Origin: Microbacterium sp. Root61
GTDB taxonomy: Bacteria; Actinomycetota; Actinomycetes; Actinomycetales; Microbacteriaceae
DNA: 64,000 nt
Assembly (NCBI RefSeq): GCF_001427525.1
Contig: NZ_LMGU01000001.1
Span: 2,983,713 to 3,047,712, forward strand
Direction: 5' to 3'
A model generated the notes under the pieces. The model was not told the DNA's origin. It searched no databases and saw nothing but the letters and a program-made list of their open reading frames with translations. The position numbers were made by a program, and so were the translations under genes. Shown one piece after another: positions 1 through 10,300 of this stretch (position 1 is the stretch's first letter; each line of letters starts with the position of its first letter).

Positions 1-113
1 TTCCCGGAGTTGCGGGTGATCAGGGCGGTGACGGCCGCGACGATCCCGGGCTGATCCGGGCCATGCACGATCAGACACGCATGGTCACGCAGGGCCTCAG
101 TGTGAACAGTCAT
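1..113 (-). CDS. purU: Formyltetrahydrofolate deformylase, N-terminal fragment (cut by window edge)
   Basis: Only the first 37 codons are inside the window. They start at an ATG (113-111) and read MTVHTEALRDHACLIVHGPD followed by QPGIVAAVTALITRNSG. This is the N-terminal ACT domain of PurU-type deformylases, whose hallmark is a 'PDxPGIVAAV' turn. PurU hydrolyses 10-formyl-THF to formate and THF in the cytosol. It lies 11 bp downstream of metF on the same strand, so the pair is probably one operon. Here PurU would regenerate free THF for the THF-dependent O-demethylase encoded at 48973-50379. A different ACT-domain protein is possible, but the metF context favours PurU. Confidence 0.75.
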   Translation of the reverse strand, partial: MTVHTEALRDHACLIVHGPDQPGIVAAVTALITRNSG

Positions 114-124
114 GATCGAACCCG

Positions 125-1000
125 TCAGGACTGCGCGGCCGCGTACTTATCGGCCCAGTCAGCAGTGGCCTTCAGGCCACCGAACGTGTAGAAGTGCAGC
201 TTCACCGAACCGGTCTTCGGGTCGGCCGCGAGAAGGGCGGACAGGTCCGTGACGAACGTGTCGGGACCGGCCGTGCCGAGCAGGTTGGTCAGCGAGAAGC
301 CGTACTTCTTCACGATCATCGCGTTCGCACCGACGCCGAAACGACGGGCGAAGCCGAGGAGGCGCTTGATGCCGGCGGGGCCGGGCGTGCCGATGCGGAT
401 CTGCGTATCGATGCCCTTGGCGCGGACCTGGTCGATCCAGTTCATCACCGGGTCGGTGTCGAACGCGAACTGCGTCAGGATCGTGGCGTCCAGACCCTGC
501 TCCTTGAGCGAGGCGGACTTGTTCACCAGTGCCGACCAGAGCTGGTCATCGGTGATGTCGGGGTGCCCCTCGGGGTAGCCGGCGATGCTGACGTGCTTGA
601 CGCCGTACTTGGGCAGCAGCCCGGTGCGGATCACGTCGTAGGAGTCCTCGTACGGGCCCTCCGGAGTGGACGGGTCGCCGCCGACGACGAAGACGTTCTC
701 GGTCGCGCCGACCGCCTGCAGGGCTGCGAGGAACTCCTCGAGCTGCTCCTGCGATGCCAGGCGGCGGGCGGAGATGTGCGGCACGGGCACGAAGCCCAGT
801 TCGCGCACGGCCTTGGCCGCGGCGACACGCATCTCGAGATCTTCGTTGCCGAGGAAGGTGACGTTGATGCGCGTACCGGCCGGGATGGAGTCCTTGGCCT
901 CGATCAGTCCGGGCACGTCCTTGCCCGTCATCTCGAGCGAGTAGTCGCTCACGAGCTCAAGCGCAGCCGCCTTGTTCGCCGCCGGGGTGGAGTGTGCCAC
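125..1000 (-). CDS. metF: 5,10-methylenetetrahydrofolate reductase
   Basis: A 291-residue single-domain TIM-barrel MetF-type flavoprotein, the usual length for bacterial MetF. Supporting stretches are FLGNEDLEMR, PHISARRL near residue 75, NVFVVGGDP near 102, and IRIGTPGPAG near 202. The start is GTG at 1000, preceded by a good AAAGGACC ribosome site; no upstream ATG competes. MetF interconverts methyl-THF and methylene-THF. In THF-dependent aromatic O-demethylation it oxidises the methyl-THF made by LigM/DesA-type enzymes. It is followed 11 bp later by purU. The leader carries a TTACCTATA/TATAGGTAA inverted repeat, part of which recurs at the demethylase promoter near 48.9 kb. Confidence 0.88.
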   Translation of the reverse strand: MAHSTPAANKAAALELVSDYSLEMTGKDVPGLIEAKDSIPAGTRINVTFLGNEDLEMRVAAAKAVRELGFVPVPHISARRLASQEQLEEFLAALQAVGATENVFVVGGDPSTPEGPYEDSYDVIRTGLLPKYGVKHVSIAGYPEGHPDITDDQLWSALVNKSASLKEQGLDATILTQFAFDTDPVMNWIDQVRAKGIDTQIRIGTPGPAGIKRLLGFARRFGVGANAMIVKKYGFSLTNLLGTAGPDTFVTDLSALLAADPKTGSVKLHFYTFGGLKATADWADKYAAAQS

Positions 1001-1058
1001 TGATCGAGGTCCTTTCCGCTTTCAGGTGGAGCGCGTCGTCGTGCTTCCGGATGCGACA

Positions 1059-1091
1059 TTACCTATATCCATAGGGAATGTCTATAGGTAA
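1059..1091. promoter_or_regulatory. Inverted repeat, candidate operator upstream of metF
   Basis: Perfect 9-bp arms TTACCTATA (1059-1067) and TATAGGTAA (1083-1091) flank a 15-base spacer that holds a further ATAGGG half-site. The segment ATAGGTAAATTATC (1085-1098) recurs with one mismatch at 48909-48922 in front of the THF-dependent demethylase. The repeat sits about 60 bp upstream of metF. The regulator is unknown; the MarR at 1283-1852 and the GntR at 50437-51102 are candidates. The rest of 1001-1282 shows no gene. Confidence 0.55.
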
Positions 1092-1282
1092 ATTATCGGA
1101 GTATGGATGGGGGCACTGGGAGGCCGGCGGGCGGGCAGGGGGAGGCCGTCACTCGCGCGCGCCGTTCGCCGCGCGGTGGCCGCGGGAGAGCGGTCACGGC
1201 CGGGCGACGCCGGTGGCGCGAGCTGTCCGACGCGGGCACGGTCTGCGTGCGGTCTGGCGCGGCAGAAGGCCACGGCATCCGC

Positions 1283-1852
1283 TCACTCCGCGTCGGTGAC
1301 GTCCGCAGAGAGAGGCGTCGCGGAGAGCTCGGGGGTCTTCTGGAGCAGCCGCGTGAGCAGGCTGTTCAGCTGACGGATTTCATCGGGACTGAGATCGGAG
1401 AGCACGATGTCCTGGCCCTGCAGCGAGATGGGCTTCATGCGATCGTGCATCTCGGCGCCGTCGCGGGTCAGGTAGAGGTGTCGGGAGCCGCGTGCGCCGT
1501 CGGCGGGCACGATGAGGCCGCGACCGATCAGGGTGTTCACGCTCTTGGAGACGACGGCCTTGTTCATCGCGATGAAATCGCAGATGTCACTGGAGGTCGC
1601 GCCCGGCCAGATCGACAGGGCGGAGATCACGCGCCAGTCGTTGGTGCCGAGGTTGAACTCCTGGCGCAGCAGCCGCGATTCGCGCCACACGAGCGCGTTC
1701 GAGAGCAGAGCGAGCAGTCGCGGAGTGAAGTTCTCGCTGTCGATGACGTCGGGCAATGGCGACGTGATGATCTCGACCGAGTCCACGAAGAGGGGCCCGG
1801 CCTCTGCGTCGAGGTCGCCTGCCAACCGTGCTCCGTTCCAGCGGGGAATCAC
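1283..1852 (-). CDS. MarR-family transcriptional regulator (paralogue of 14959-15510)
   Basis: A 189-residue protein with a winged helix around residues 60-140 (ALSIWPGATSSDICDF, then MNKAVVSKSVNTLIGRGLI and a GSRHLYLTRDG wing). It aligns along its length with the regulator at 14959-15510: LLSNALVW/LLSNVLVW, NDWRVISAL/NEWRIVSAL, SKSVNTL/SKSVNVL and ARGSRHLYLT/PRGSRHLFLT. The start used is GTG at 1852. MarR proteins usually repress by binding short palindromes as dimers and release DNA on binding aromatic ligands. It lies downstream of the aldehyde dehydrogenase and upstream of metF on the same strand. Its likely target is the TTTACATGTAAA palindrome at 3555-3566 or the repeat at 1059-1091 (inference). 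Confidence 0.85.
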   Translation of the reverse strand: MIPRWNGARLAGDLDAEAGPLFVDSVEIITSPLPDVIDSENFTPRLLALLSNALVWRESRLLRQEFNLGTNDWRVISALSIWPGATSSDICDFIAMNKAVVSKSVNTLIGRGLIVPADGARGSRHLYLTRDGAEMHDRMKPISLQGQDIVLSDLSPDEIRQLNSLLTRLLQKTPELSATPLSADVTDAE

Positions 1853-1930
1853 GAGGGATTCCGTGAGGCGAGTCTAGCGACGCGAGTCAACGCTGTTGCG
1901 CGCGCCGACGGGGCACAGAAGGCGCCATCG

Positions 1931-1979
1931 GCCGTGGCCGCCACCTCCGGCTCGGGGAGCCGAGGATGCCGGCCACGGC
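1931..1979 (-). terminator. Candidate terminator after the aldehyde dehydrogenase
   Basis: Outer arms GCCGTGGCCG (1931-1940) and CGGCCACGGC (1970-1979) enclose a smaller GGCTC/GAGCC stem. The structure begins seven bases beyond the dehydrogenase stop codon on the minus strand. No clear T-run follows, so termination strength is uncertain. Confidence 0.45.
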
Positions 1980-1985
1980 ACGACA

Positions 1986-3473
1986 TCAGTGCGCCTGGGC
2001 GGCGAGGGCCGCGGCGTCGATGTGCGCGATCGAGCGGGTGTCCTGGAAGGCGCGGATGCCTTCGATGCCCTGCTCGCGGCCCATTCCGGACTGCTTCATG
2101 CCGCCGAACGGCGCGCGCAGGTCGAGGCGGGTCGCGCCGTGGTCGTTGACCCATACGTAGCCGCACTCGAGCTGACCGCCGACGCGGTTGGCGGTGTCGA
2201 CGCTCGCCGTCCACACCGAGCCGCCGAGGCCGCCCCACGAGTCGTTGGCCGCCGCGATCGCCTGCTCCTCGGTGGAGAAGGGCAGGATCGGGATGACCGG
2301 ACCGAACTGCTCCTCGGTGACCACGCGCAGGCTCGGATCGGGATCGACCACGATCGCGGGACGCAGGAAGTTGCCGCCGGCCAGCTCGCCGCCGGGCAGC
2401 TCGCCGAATTCGCGCACGTCGGCGCCGGCATCCTTCGCCTCCTGGATCAGCGTCTCGACGAACGCCTTCTGCACGGGGGAGTGCAGCGGCCCCATCGTGG
2501 TGCCCTCATCCAGGCCGTATCCGATCACGGTCTTCTCGAGTCGGGCCGTGAGGCCGGCGACGACCTCGTCCAGGCGCGAGTCGTGCACGTAGACGCGCTT
2601 GGCGTTCATGCAGATCTGCCCGGTCGTGTCGTAGATCGCGGCGAACAGGCGGTCCAGGTGCGTGTCGTCGATGATCGCGTCTTCGAGCACGATCGCCGCG
2701 TCGTTGCCGCCCAGTTCGAGCGTGACGCGCGTGAGGGTCTGCGACGCCATCTGCATCATGCGCTTGCCGCCGCCCACCGAGCCGGTGAAGCAGACCTTCG
2801 CGACGTCGGTGTTCTGGATGAGGCCGGACATGTTCTCGTCCTTGCCGGTGATCACGTTCAGCACGCCGGCGGGGAGCTTCTCGGCGAGACGCTGCACCAC
2901 GCGGGTCGTGGCCAGCGGTGCCGAGGGCGGCGGCTTCACGATCGACGTGTTGCCGGCCAACAGTGCCTGGGGCAGGGCTGCGCCGAGGATCGCGATCGGC
3001 CAGTTGAACGGCACGATCACGGTGACGACACCCAGTGCCTGGTGGGCGACCGTGGTCTCCACCGGGATGCCGGGCATGACGGGCAGCACCTTGTCGTTGT
3101 CGACCTCGTCGGCGAGCATCAGGGCGAGGTTCCAGCGGATCTCGAACACCAGGGCATCGACCCAGGCCTCGAAGCGGACCTTGCCGTTCTCCTGCGAGAG
3201 GATCGCGGCGTCCTCGTCCCGTTCGTCGGCGATGCCGGCGATCGCGTCGGCCATGATGGCCGCGCGCTCCTTGGCGGACAGGGCCGACCACGCCGGGAAG
3301 GCGGCCTTGGCGGCGGCGACGGCGTCCGAGACGTCTTCGGGCGAAGCGGATGCCGCATACCCCACGACGACCCCCGGTTTGCCCGGATCGGCCACGGCCA
3401 GCGTGTCCGTCGTCTCTCGCGGGACGCCTCCGATGAACAGTCCCGTCCGGACTGCGTTCACTGTTTCAGTCAT
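1986..3473 (-). CDS. NAD(P)-dependent aldehyde dehydrogenase, aromatic-aldehyde type
   Basis: A 495-residue ALDH-superfamily enzyme of normal length. It shows the FNWPIA segment near residue 160, the catalytic-glutamate stretch VTLELGGND near 255, and the nucleophile in DTTGQICMNAKRVYV near 290. The start is ATG at 3473, preceded by AGAGAGGTG; the 20 codons further upstream look non-coding. It oxidises aldehydes to acids; a benzaldehyde- or vanillin-like substrate is inferred from the neighbourhood only. It is divergent from the split-transketolase operon across 220 bp that contains a TTTACATGTAAA palindrome, so both directions may respond to one MarR protein. Confidence 0.85.
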   Translation of the reverse strand: MTETVNAVRTGLFIGGVPRETTDTLAVADPGKPGVVVGYAASASPEDVSDAVAAAKAAFPAWSALSAKERAAIMADAIAGIADERDEDAAILSQENGKVRFEAWVDALVFEIRWNLALMLADEVDNDKVLPVMPGIPVETTVAHQALGVVTVIVPFNWPIAILGAALPQALLAGNTSIVKPPPSAPLATTRVVQRLAEKLPAGVLNVITGKDENMSGLIQNTDVAKVCFTGSVGGGKRMMQMASQTLTRVTLELGGNDAAIVLEDAIIDDTHLDRLFAAIYDTTGQICMNAKRVYVHDSRLDEVVAGLTARLEKTVIGYGLDEGTTMGPLHSPVQKAFVETLIQEAKDAGADVREFGELPGGELAGGNFLRPAIVVDPDPSLRVVTEEQFGPVIPILPFSTEEQAIAAANDSWGGLGGSVWTASVDTANRVGGQLECGYVWVNDHGATRLDLRAPFGGMKQSGMGREQGIEGIRAFQDTRSIAHIDAAALAAQAH

Positions 3474-3554
3474 AGCGATCAAGCACCTCTCTGTGGCTTG
3501 GGAATGCGCGATGAGTGCAATTCTGCACCTCAAACAAGTTTACGTCCATTCTGG

Positions 3555-3566
3555 TTTACATGTAAA
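3555..3566. promoter_or_regulatory. TTTACATGTAAA palindrome, candidate MarR operator
   Basis: A perfect 12-bp palindrome in the divergent promoter region between the aldehyde dehydrogenase (start 3473) and the split transketolase (start 3693). It extends to TG-TTTACATGTAAA-CA with one mismatched pair, and an extra TTTAC half-site lies at 3539-3543. The core TTACATGTAA recurs at 15598-15607 between the second MarR gene and the P450 operon. This supports two paralogous MarR regulators reading one operator type (inference). Confidence 0.65.
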
Positions 3567-3692
3567 TCAGTTCGTGTTACTGTCGCCACGTCGAGATCCC
3601 ACATCGGGATCCGACCGCAGAGCGAGAGTCGATGATGACGCCCACTGGCGCACGCACATCGGTCTCCGTGTCATTCAATGAGGAGGCATGAG

Positions 3693-4571
3693 ATGGGCCA
3701 GGTGACCCTGTCAGCGGCTGAGGATCCGCACACCGTCGCGGAGTTGGAAGACCTCGCGTTCGAGCTGAGGGCGAAGCTGCTGCACCTCTGCGGAACGTAC
3801 GAGGGCGCGGTCCACATCGGCGGCGATCTGTCGTCCGCGGACATCTTCACGGCCCTGTACCACTACGGACTGCACGTCGATCCGAGCGACATCTCCAACC
3901 CGGCGCGGGACCGGTTCGTGCTCAGCAAGGGCCACGCGGCGGTCTGCATGTACATCGCGATGGCGATGCGCGGCTTCTTCTCGTACGACGGCATCGTCGA
4001 CACGTACGGCCAGCTCGACAGCGCCTACGGGATGCACCCGTGCAAGGTGCAGCTGCCGGGTGTCGAGGCATCCACCGGTTCACTCGGTCACGGTCTCCCG
4101 CTGGCCGTGGGCATGGCGTTGAGCGCCCGCGGGCGGGGCGAATCGCACCGCGTCTTCACCCTGATGGGCGACGGTGAGACCGGCGAGGGTTCCGTATGGG
4201 AGGCGGCGATGGCCGCGAACTCCAACAAGCTCGGCAACCTGGTCGCCTTCATCGACCGCAACCGCCAGCTGATGACGAGCTTCGATGAGGAGCGCGTCGT
4301 GCTGGAGCCGTACCCCGACAAGTGGGCCGCGTTCGGCTGGAACGTCGTGCACATCGACGGCCACGACATGGGTGCGCTCGTCGCCGCGCTCGACGGCCTG
4401 CCGGCCACGGACAGCGACAAGCCGACCGTGATCATCGCCGAGACCGTCAAGGGCAAGGGCGTCGACTTCATGGAGCGCAACCTCGCCTGGCACGCCGGTT
4501 CGCTGGGTGCCGCCGACCTGGAGCGCGCGATGGCCGCGCTCGAAGCATCCCGTGAGAAGGAGTCCGTCTGA
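3693..4571 (+). CDS. Transketolase, N-terminal (TPP-binding) subunit
   Basis: A 292-residue protein equal to the pyrophosphate half of transketolase. Visible motifs are SKGHAAVCMY near residue 78, TGSLGHGLPLAVGMAL near 125, and the thiamine-diphosphate motif beginning GDGETGEGSVWEAA near 155 and ending in DRN. The start is ATG at 3693, six bases after a perfect AGGAGG (3681-3686); the ATG at 3678 lies ahead of that site. The C-terminal half is a separate gene overlapping by one base. Split transketolases occur in specialised sugar pathways, for example the apulose-4-phosphate transketolase AptAB. Transferring a two-carbon unit to formaldehyde (dihydroxyacetone synthase) is another possibility here because dihydroxyacetone kinase is nearby. 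The substrate is unknown. Confidence 0.85.
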   Translation: MGQVTLSAAEDPHTVAELEDLAFELRAKLLHLCGTYEGAVHIGGDLSSADIFTALYHYGLHVDPSDISNPARDRFVLSKGHAAVCMYIAMAMRGFFSYDGIVDTYGQLDSAYGMHPCKVQLPGVEASTGSLGHGLPLAVGMALSARGRGESHRVFTLMGDGETGEGSVWEAAMAANSNKLGNLVAFIDRNRQLMTSFDEERVVLEPYPDKWAAFGWNVVHIDGHDMGALVAALDGLPATDSDKPTVIIAETVKGKGVDFMERNLAWHAGSLGAADLERAMAALEASREKESV

Positions 4572-5533
4572 TGCCTGAAACATTCACCTTCGGAGAGATG
4601 CTCTCCGCCCGTTCCGTCATCGGGACGACCCTGGCCGAGCTCGGCGAGACGAACGAGAACCTGTGGGTGCTCACGCCCGATATCGGTGCGACGCTCGTGG
4701 AGTTCCGCGACAAGTACCCGGACCGGTTCGTGGACGTGGGCCTCGCCGAGCAGGCCTGCGTCGGCATCGCCGCCGGGCTCGCCTACGACGGGAACATCCC
4801 GGTCGTGTCCGGGATGCTGCCCTTCCTCTCCATGCGCGCGCTCGAGCAGGTCCGCTCCGACGTCTGCTATCCGAACCTGCCGGTCAAGATCATCGGCACC
4901 CACGGCGGGCTCGTCGGCAACGGCGGGTCCACGCACTACGCCGTCGAGGACCTCGCGCTGATGTGCGCGCTGACCAACATGACGGTCACCTCGATCGGCG
5001 ACCCGTTGATGGTCGGCGAGATCATCCGCCAGTCGATGGACATGCAGGGCCCGATCTACATCCGTCTGGCCGTGGGCAAGAAGGACAAGGTGCTCTACGA
5101 GCCCGGGCAGCACGAGATCCGCATCGGCAAGGGCATCATCGCCCGCGAGGGCACGGATGCCACGATCTTCACGCACGGGACCGTGGTCGCGCAGGCGCTC
5201 GACGCCGCCGAGGAGCTCGCCCAGGACGGTCACTCGGTGCGGGTCGTGGACATGTTCACGCTCAAGCCCATCGACGAGGAGCTCATCGCGCGCTGCGCCG
5301 AGGAGACCGGCGGGCGCTTCGTGATCCTCGAGGACCACCTCGCCTACGGCGGCCTCGCCTCGCGCGTCGCCGATGTCGTGGCCGACCGCGGCATCCACCT
5401 CACCGCGTTCGAGCGCCTCGGCATCCCACAGGTCTACGCCGGCTTCGGCGACGACGAGGAGCTGCGCGACAAGCACGGCTACGGACTCGCCGCGACGCTC
5501 GCCGCCACCCGCCGCGTCATCGCGCACGCCTGA
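4571..5533 (+). CDS. Transketolase, C-terminal subunit
   Basis: A 320-residue partner of the preceding gene, holding the pyrimidine-binding and C-terminal domains. The FVDVGLAEQACVGIAAGLA stretch near residue 55 contains the catalytic glutamate of the pyrimidine half. GTHGGLVGNGGSTHYAVEDL follows near 112, and the C-terminal domain shows VVDMFTLKPID and ILEDH. Its ATG shares one base with the stop of the N-terminal subunit (TGATG), so the two are translationally coupled and presumably form a heterotetramer. Family knowledge gives transfer of a two-carbon ketol group. The acceptor in this organism cannot be read from sequence. Confidence 0.85.
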   Translation: MPETFTFGEMLSARSVIGTTLAELGETNENLWVLTPDIGATLVEFRDKYPDRFVDVGLAEQACVGIAAGLAYDGNIPVVSGMLPFLSMRALEQVRSDVCYPNLPVKIIGTHGGLVGNGGSTHYAVEDLALMCALTNMTVTSIGDPLMVGEIIRQSMDMQGPIYIRLAVGKKDKVLYEPGQHEIRIGKGIIAREGTDATIFTHGTVVAQALDAAEELAQDGHSVRVVDMFTLKPIDEELIARCAEETGGRFVILEDHLAYGGLASRVADVVADRGIHLTAFERLGIPQVYAGFGDDEELRDKHGYGLAATLAATRRVIAHA

Positions 5534-5569
5534 ACCCACGCACCACCGCATCCCTCAACGGAGAGACGA

Positions 5570-6633
5570 ATGAGAACAGTCGCAGTCACCAGGATCGGGA
5601 GTCTTCGCGACCCCGACGAGACGACGCGCGGGATCATCGGGCTGGTCGACCTGCCCGAGCCCGAACTCGGCCCCGAGGATGTCCGCATCCGCGTGGCGTA
5701 CTCGGCCATCTGCGGGTCCGACCCGCACCTGGCCGAGGGCTTCTTCGGCACCGATGTGCCGATCGGGCTCGGTCATGAGCTCTCCGGCGTCGTCGAGGCG
5801 CTGGGGGAGCGTGCGCACCGCAACGGGCTGCGGATCGGCGACCGGGTCGCGGGCAACTTCCTGCGCTTCTGCGGGACCTGCACGCCGTGCCGCGCCGGGC
5901 AGCAGCAGTTCTGCGAGCACGTGCAGGAGTACAACCGCCCCGGCATGGCCGAGACGGTCACGTGGCACGAGTCGCAGGTCTACCCGCTGCCCGACGACGT
6001 CTCGCTGCTCAAGGGCTGCATCCTTGAGCCGACCTCCGTCGCCGTGCGCATCGCCGACAAGACCGGCATCAAGGTCGGCGACCGCGTCGCGATCTGCGGC
6101 GGCGGTCCGATCGGCCAGCTCGTGCTGCAGGTCATGAAGATGAGCGGTGCGACCTCGCTGACCCTCATCGAGCCGATCGCGGAGCGTCGGGAGATGGCGC
6201 TCCGTCACGGCGCCGAGCACGTGATCGATCCGGTCGGCGAGAACCAGGGTCAGCGGGCGGACGAGATCACCGGCGGCCGTGGCTACGACGTCGTGATCGA
6301 CGCATCCGGTTCTCCGCGTGCCGTCGGCGGCCTGCTGGACATCGCGGCGAAGGGCGGGACGGTCGTCTACGGGGCGATGTACCCGCACGACTTCGAAATG
6401 CCGCTGAACCTGTCGGACTACCTGTACCTGAAGGAGCTGACGCTGACCGGAGTGTTCGTCTCGCCGTACGCGTTCCCCCGGGCACTGCAGGTGCTGCCCC
6501 ACCTCGACGTCGACGAGCTGACGCAGTCGGTCTTCGACCTGGAGGATGCCGCGGAGGCGTTCGCCATGCACGTCAGCGGACGCTTCCCGAAGGTCGTCAT
6601 CCGCTGCAATCAGATCGAAGAGGAGGCGCAGCG

Positions 6634-6637
<4 letters not shown>
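5570..6637 (+). CDS. Zinc-dependent medium-chain alcohol dehydrogenase
   Basis: A 355-residue MDR-superfamily dehydrogenase. Catalytic-zinc ligands are visible as AICGSD near residue 47 and LGHE near 66. The structural-zinc loop has four cysteines in CGTCTPCRAGQQQFC near 100-114, and the nucleotide fold has the glycine-rich CGGGPIGQL near 175. The start is ATG at 5570 after GGAGAGA. It overlaps the next gene by ATGA and follows the split transketolase. It should oxidise a secondary alcohol, polyol or sugar with NAD(P)+. The sugar-importer context favours a polyol or sugar substrate over an aryl alcohol, but this is inference. Confidence 0.85.
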
Positions 6638-8166
<1,529 letters not shown>

Positions 8167-8167
8167 C

Positions 8168-9151
8168 ATGGCGCAGACAGAGACCCTCACGATCGCCGCG
8201 GTGGAGCGCGACCGTCCTTCGCCCATGCAGTGGGTGTGGCAGGGCAGCACGGTCATCGCGCTCGCCGTGCTCGTCATCGTGTTCACGATCGCCGGCAACG
8301 GGGTGTTCCTCACCGCCGGCAACATGACGAACATCCTCAACCAGGTCGCGATCCTGACGATCATCGCGGTCGCGCAGACCTTCGTCATGGTCGTCGGGGA
8401 CTTCGACCTGTCCGTGGGTACGACCGCGACGCTCTCCGGCGCGTCGGCTGCCGCTCTCATGATCGCCGGCGTGCCCGTGCCGCTCGCGATCCTCCTGGCG
8501 TTGGTCGTCGGTGCGCTCGTCGGCGTGGTCAACGGCATCCTCGTCGCCTACCTGAACCTGTCCGCGTTCGTCGCGACCCTCGCGACCATGACCACCGTCG
8601 GCGGGCTCGCTCTGATCGTGACGGGCGGAACGACGCTCTACGGCTGGCCGGAGGAGTTCGGCTTCCTCGGGCAGTCGCGGGTGAACGGCATCCCGTTCCC
8701 GGTCATCTACGCGATCGTCATCGCCCTGATCGCCTGGGCGGTCCTGCGCTTCACCACGATCGGGCGTCGCTGGTACGCGATCGGCGGCAACGCCGAAGTG
8801 GCCCGGCTCTCGGGCGTCAGCGTCCGCTCCACGCGCTTCCTCGCGTTCGTGGTCGCCGGCTTCCTCTCCGGCCTGGGCGGCATCGTCCTGGTCAGCCGCC
8901 TCGGCAGCGCCGGCTCCTCCAGCGCCAACGACCTCATGATGTTCGCCGTCGCCGCGGTGTTCCTCGGCATGACCCTGCTGCGGTCGGGCCAGGCGAACAT
9001 CGGCGGGACCATCGTGGGCGTCGCGATCATCGGCGTCGTCCAGAACGGACTCAACATCGTCGGCGTCAACACCTACATCCAGCAGGTGCTCATCGGCGTG
9101 ATCATCATCGCCGCCGTCCTCCTGTCGGGGCTCAAGCAGAAGAACGCGTAG
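8168..9151 (+). CDS. Sugar ABC transporter permease, RbsC type
   Basis: A 327-residue integral membrane protein with about eight to ten hydrophobic segments. The signature VGDFDLSVG lies near residue 75 and GNAEVARLSGV near 210, as in RbsC/XylH/AraH permeases. The start is ATG at 8168, one base after the ATPase stop, with AAGGGA upstream; a longer in-frame version from 8123 would overlap the ATPase C-terminus. It forms the channel of the importer in a CUT2-type homodimer. Confidence 0.9.
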   Translation: MAQTETLTIAAVERDRPSPMQWVWQGSTVIALAVLVIVFTIAGNGVFLTAGNMTNILNQVAILTIIAVAQTFVMVVGDFDLSVGTTATLSGASAAALMIAGVPVPLAILLALVVGALVGVVNGILVAYLNLSAFVATLATMTTVGGLALIVTGGTTLYGWPEEFGFLGQSRVNGIPFPVIYAIVIALIAWAVLRFTTIGRRWYAIGGNAEVARLSGVSVRSTRFLAFVVAGFLSGLGGIVLVSRLGSAGSSSANDLMMFAVAAVFLGMTLLRSGQANIGGTIVGVAIIGVVQNGLNIVGVNTYIQQVLIGVIIIAAVLLSGLKQKNA

Positions 9152-9170
9152 CGAGGCGTCGGCGCCTCGC
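9151..9170 (+). promoter_or_regulatory. Hairpin directly after the permease stop
   Basis: Arms GCGAGGCG and CGCCTCGC pair perfectly around a TCGG tetraloop, starting at the last base of the permease stop codon. There is no T-run, so RNA processing, 3'-end protection or partial termination is more likely than full termination. Together with the next hairpin it could set a different expression level for the binding protein. Confidence 0.5.
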
Positions 9171-9193
9171 CTCCAGACAGACAGATCCCTTAC

Positions 9194-9214
9194 GCCGGGG
9201 TACCCGTCCCCGGC
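9194..9214 (+). promoter_or_regulatory. Second hairpin in the leader of the binding-protein gene
   Basis: Arms GCCGGGG (9194-9200) and CCCCGGC (9208-9214) pair perfectly around a seven-base loop, 44 bases before the binding-protein start. Such 5' hairpins often raise the stability of binding-protein mRNA (inference). Confidence 0.4.
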
Positions 9215-9257
9215 AATCCGACCCGCATCACATGAAAAACGACAAAGGAGTTCGCTC

Positions 9258-10286
9258 ATGCACACTGTAAACACGAAGCGTCGCCTCTCGGCCGCCGCAC
9301 TCACCATCGCCGCGGTGGTGGCTCTCGCCGGATGCTCGGTGACCACCGGCGCCTCGGCCGGCGGCACGAGCAGCGAAGGCAAGACCGACGGGCTCGGCGA
9401 CGACGGCGTCTTCAAGGTGGCGGCGTTCACCGCGGGCTACGCGACTCCCGGTGGAAAGCTCACGCTGGACGCCTTCGTCGAGGAGGGCAACGCCCAGGAG
9501 AACTGGGAAGTGACGCTCTACACCAGCGCGTTCGACTACGACAAGATCAACAGCGACGTCCAGACCGCCATCCAACAGGGCGCGGACGCCATCCTCGCCG
9601 GGTTCCCCGACCCGCGCCAGATCGCGCCGCTCGTGCAGGCGGCCAACGAGGCGGGCATCCCGATCTTCTCGATCGACGGCGGCGTGGAGCCCAACGACGA
9701 CTTCGTCGTGGACATCACCTTCAGCCAGGACCAGATCTCGGACCTCACCGTCGGCGCGCTCGAGGAGGCCATGGGCGGCCTGCAGGGCAAGAACGTCATG
9801 GTGATCGGGCACGACCCGCACATCGGCATCCAGACCCGGTCCAACCTGGCCCTGGACAAGCTCGAGGCGGCCGGAGCGATCATCGCCGGCGGCGGCATGA
9901 AGCAGGCGCTGGACCCGGGAACCGGTCGCACCGAGGCGCTGAACTTCGTCACCGACTACCTGCAGGCCAACCCCGAGGGTCTGGACGGGGTCTGGGTCGG
10001 ATGGGATGACGCCGCTCTCGGCGCGGCACGTGCCATCACGGAGGCCGGCCGCGACGACATCTTCGTCACCGGAGTCGACGCCCTGGGAGAGACCGCGGTC
10101 GAGATCGCGAAGAACGGCCCGATGTACGCGTCCGTCGCGCAGGACTGGATCAAGGTCGTGGACCAGATGATCGCCCTGATGAACGAGTACCGCGACTCGG
10201 CGACGCTGCCCGAGGTCAACTTCATCCCGCTGGACGGCGAGCTGATCGACCGCAGCAACGTCGCGACCTACAAGCCCACCCTCTGA
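9258..10286 (+). CDS. Sugar-type ABC substrate-binding lipoprotein (periplasmic-binding fold I)
   Basis: A 342-residue precursor. The signal peptide is positively charged (KRR) with a hydrophobic stretch ending in the lipobox LAGC, giving lipidation at Cys26. The mature part has RbsB-like features: FSIDGGVEPNDDF near residue 135, QGADAILAGFPDP near 105, and VWVGWDDAALGA near 245. The start is ATG at 9258, nine bases after AAAGGAG. It is the extracytoplasmic ligand receptor for the importer at 6634-9151. The ligand is unknown; a sugar, polyol or sugar acid is most likely. Confidence 0.9.
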   Translation: MHTVNTKRRLSAAALTIAAVVALAGCSVTTGASAGGTSSEGKTDGLGDDGVFKVAAFTAGYATPGGKLTLDAFVEEGNAQENWEVTLYTSAFDYDKINSDVQTAIQQGADAILAGFPDPRQIAPLVQAANEAGIPIFSIDGGVEPNDDFVVDITFSQDQISDLTVGALEEAMGGLQGKNVMVIGHDPHIGIQTRSNLALDKLEAAGAIIAGGGMKQALDPGTGRTEALNFVTDYLQANPEGLDGVWVGWDDAALGAARAITEAGRDDIFVTGVDALGETAVEIAKNGPMYASVAQDWIKVVDQMIALMNEYRDSATLPEVNFIPLDGELIDRSNVATYKPTL

Positions 10287-10300
10287 TCGGGGCTGCCACG

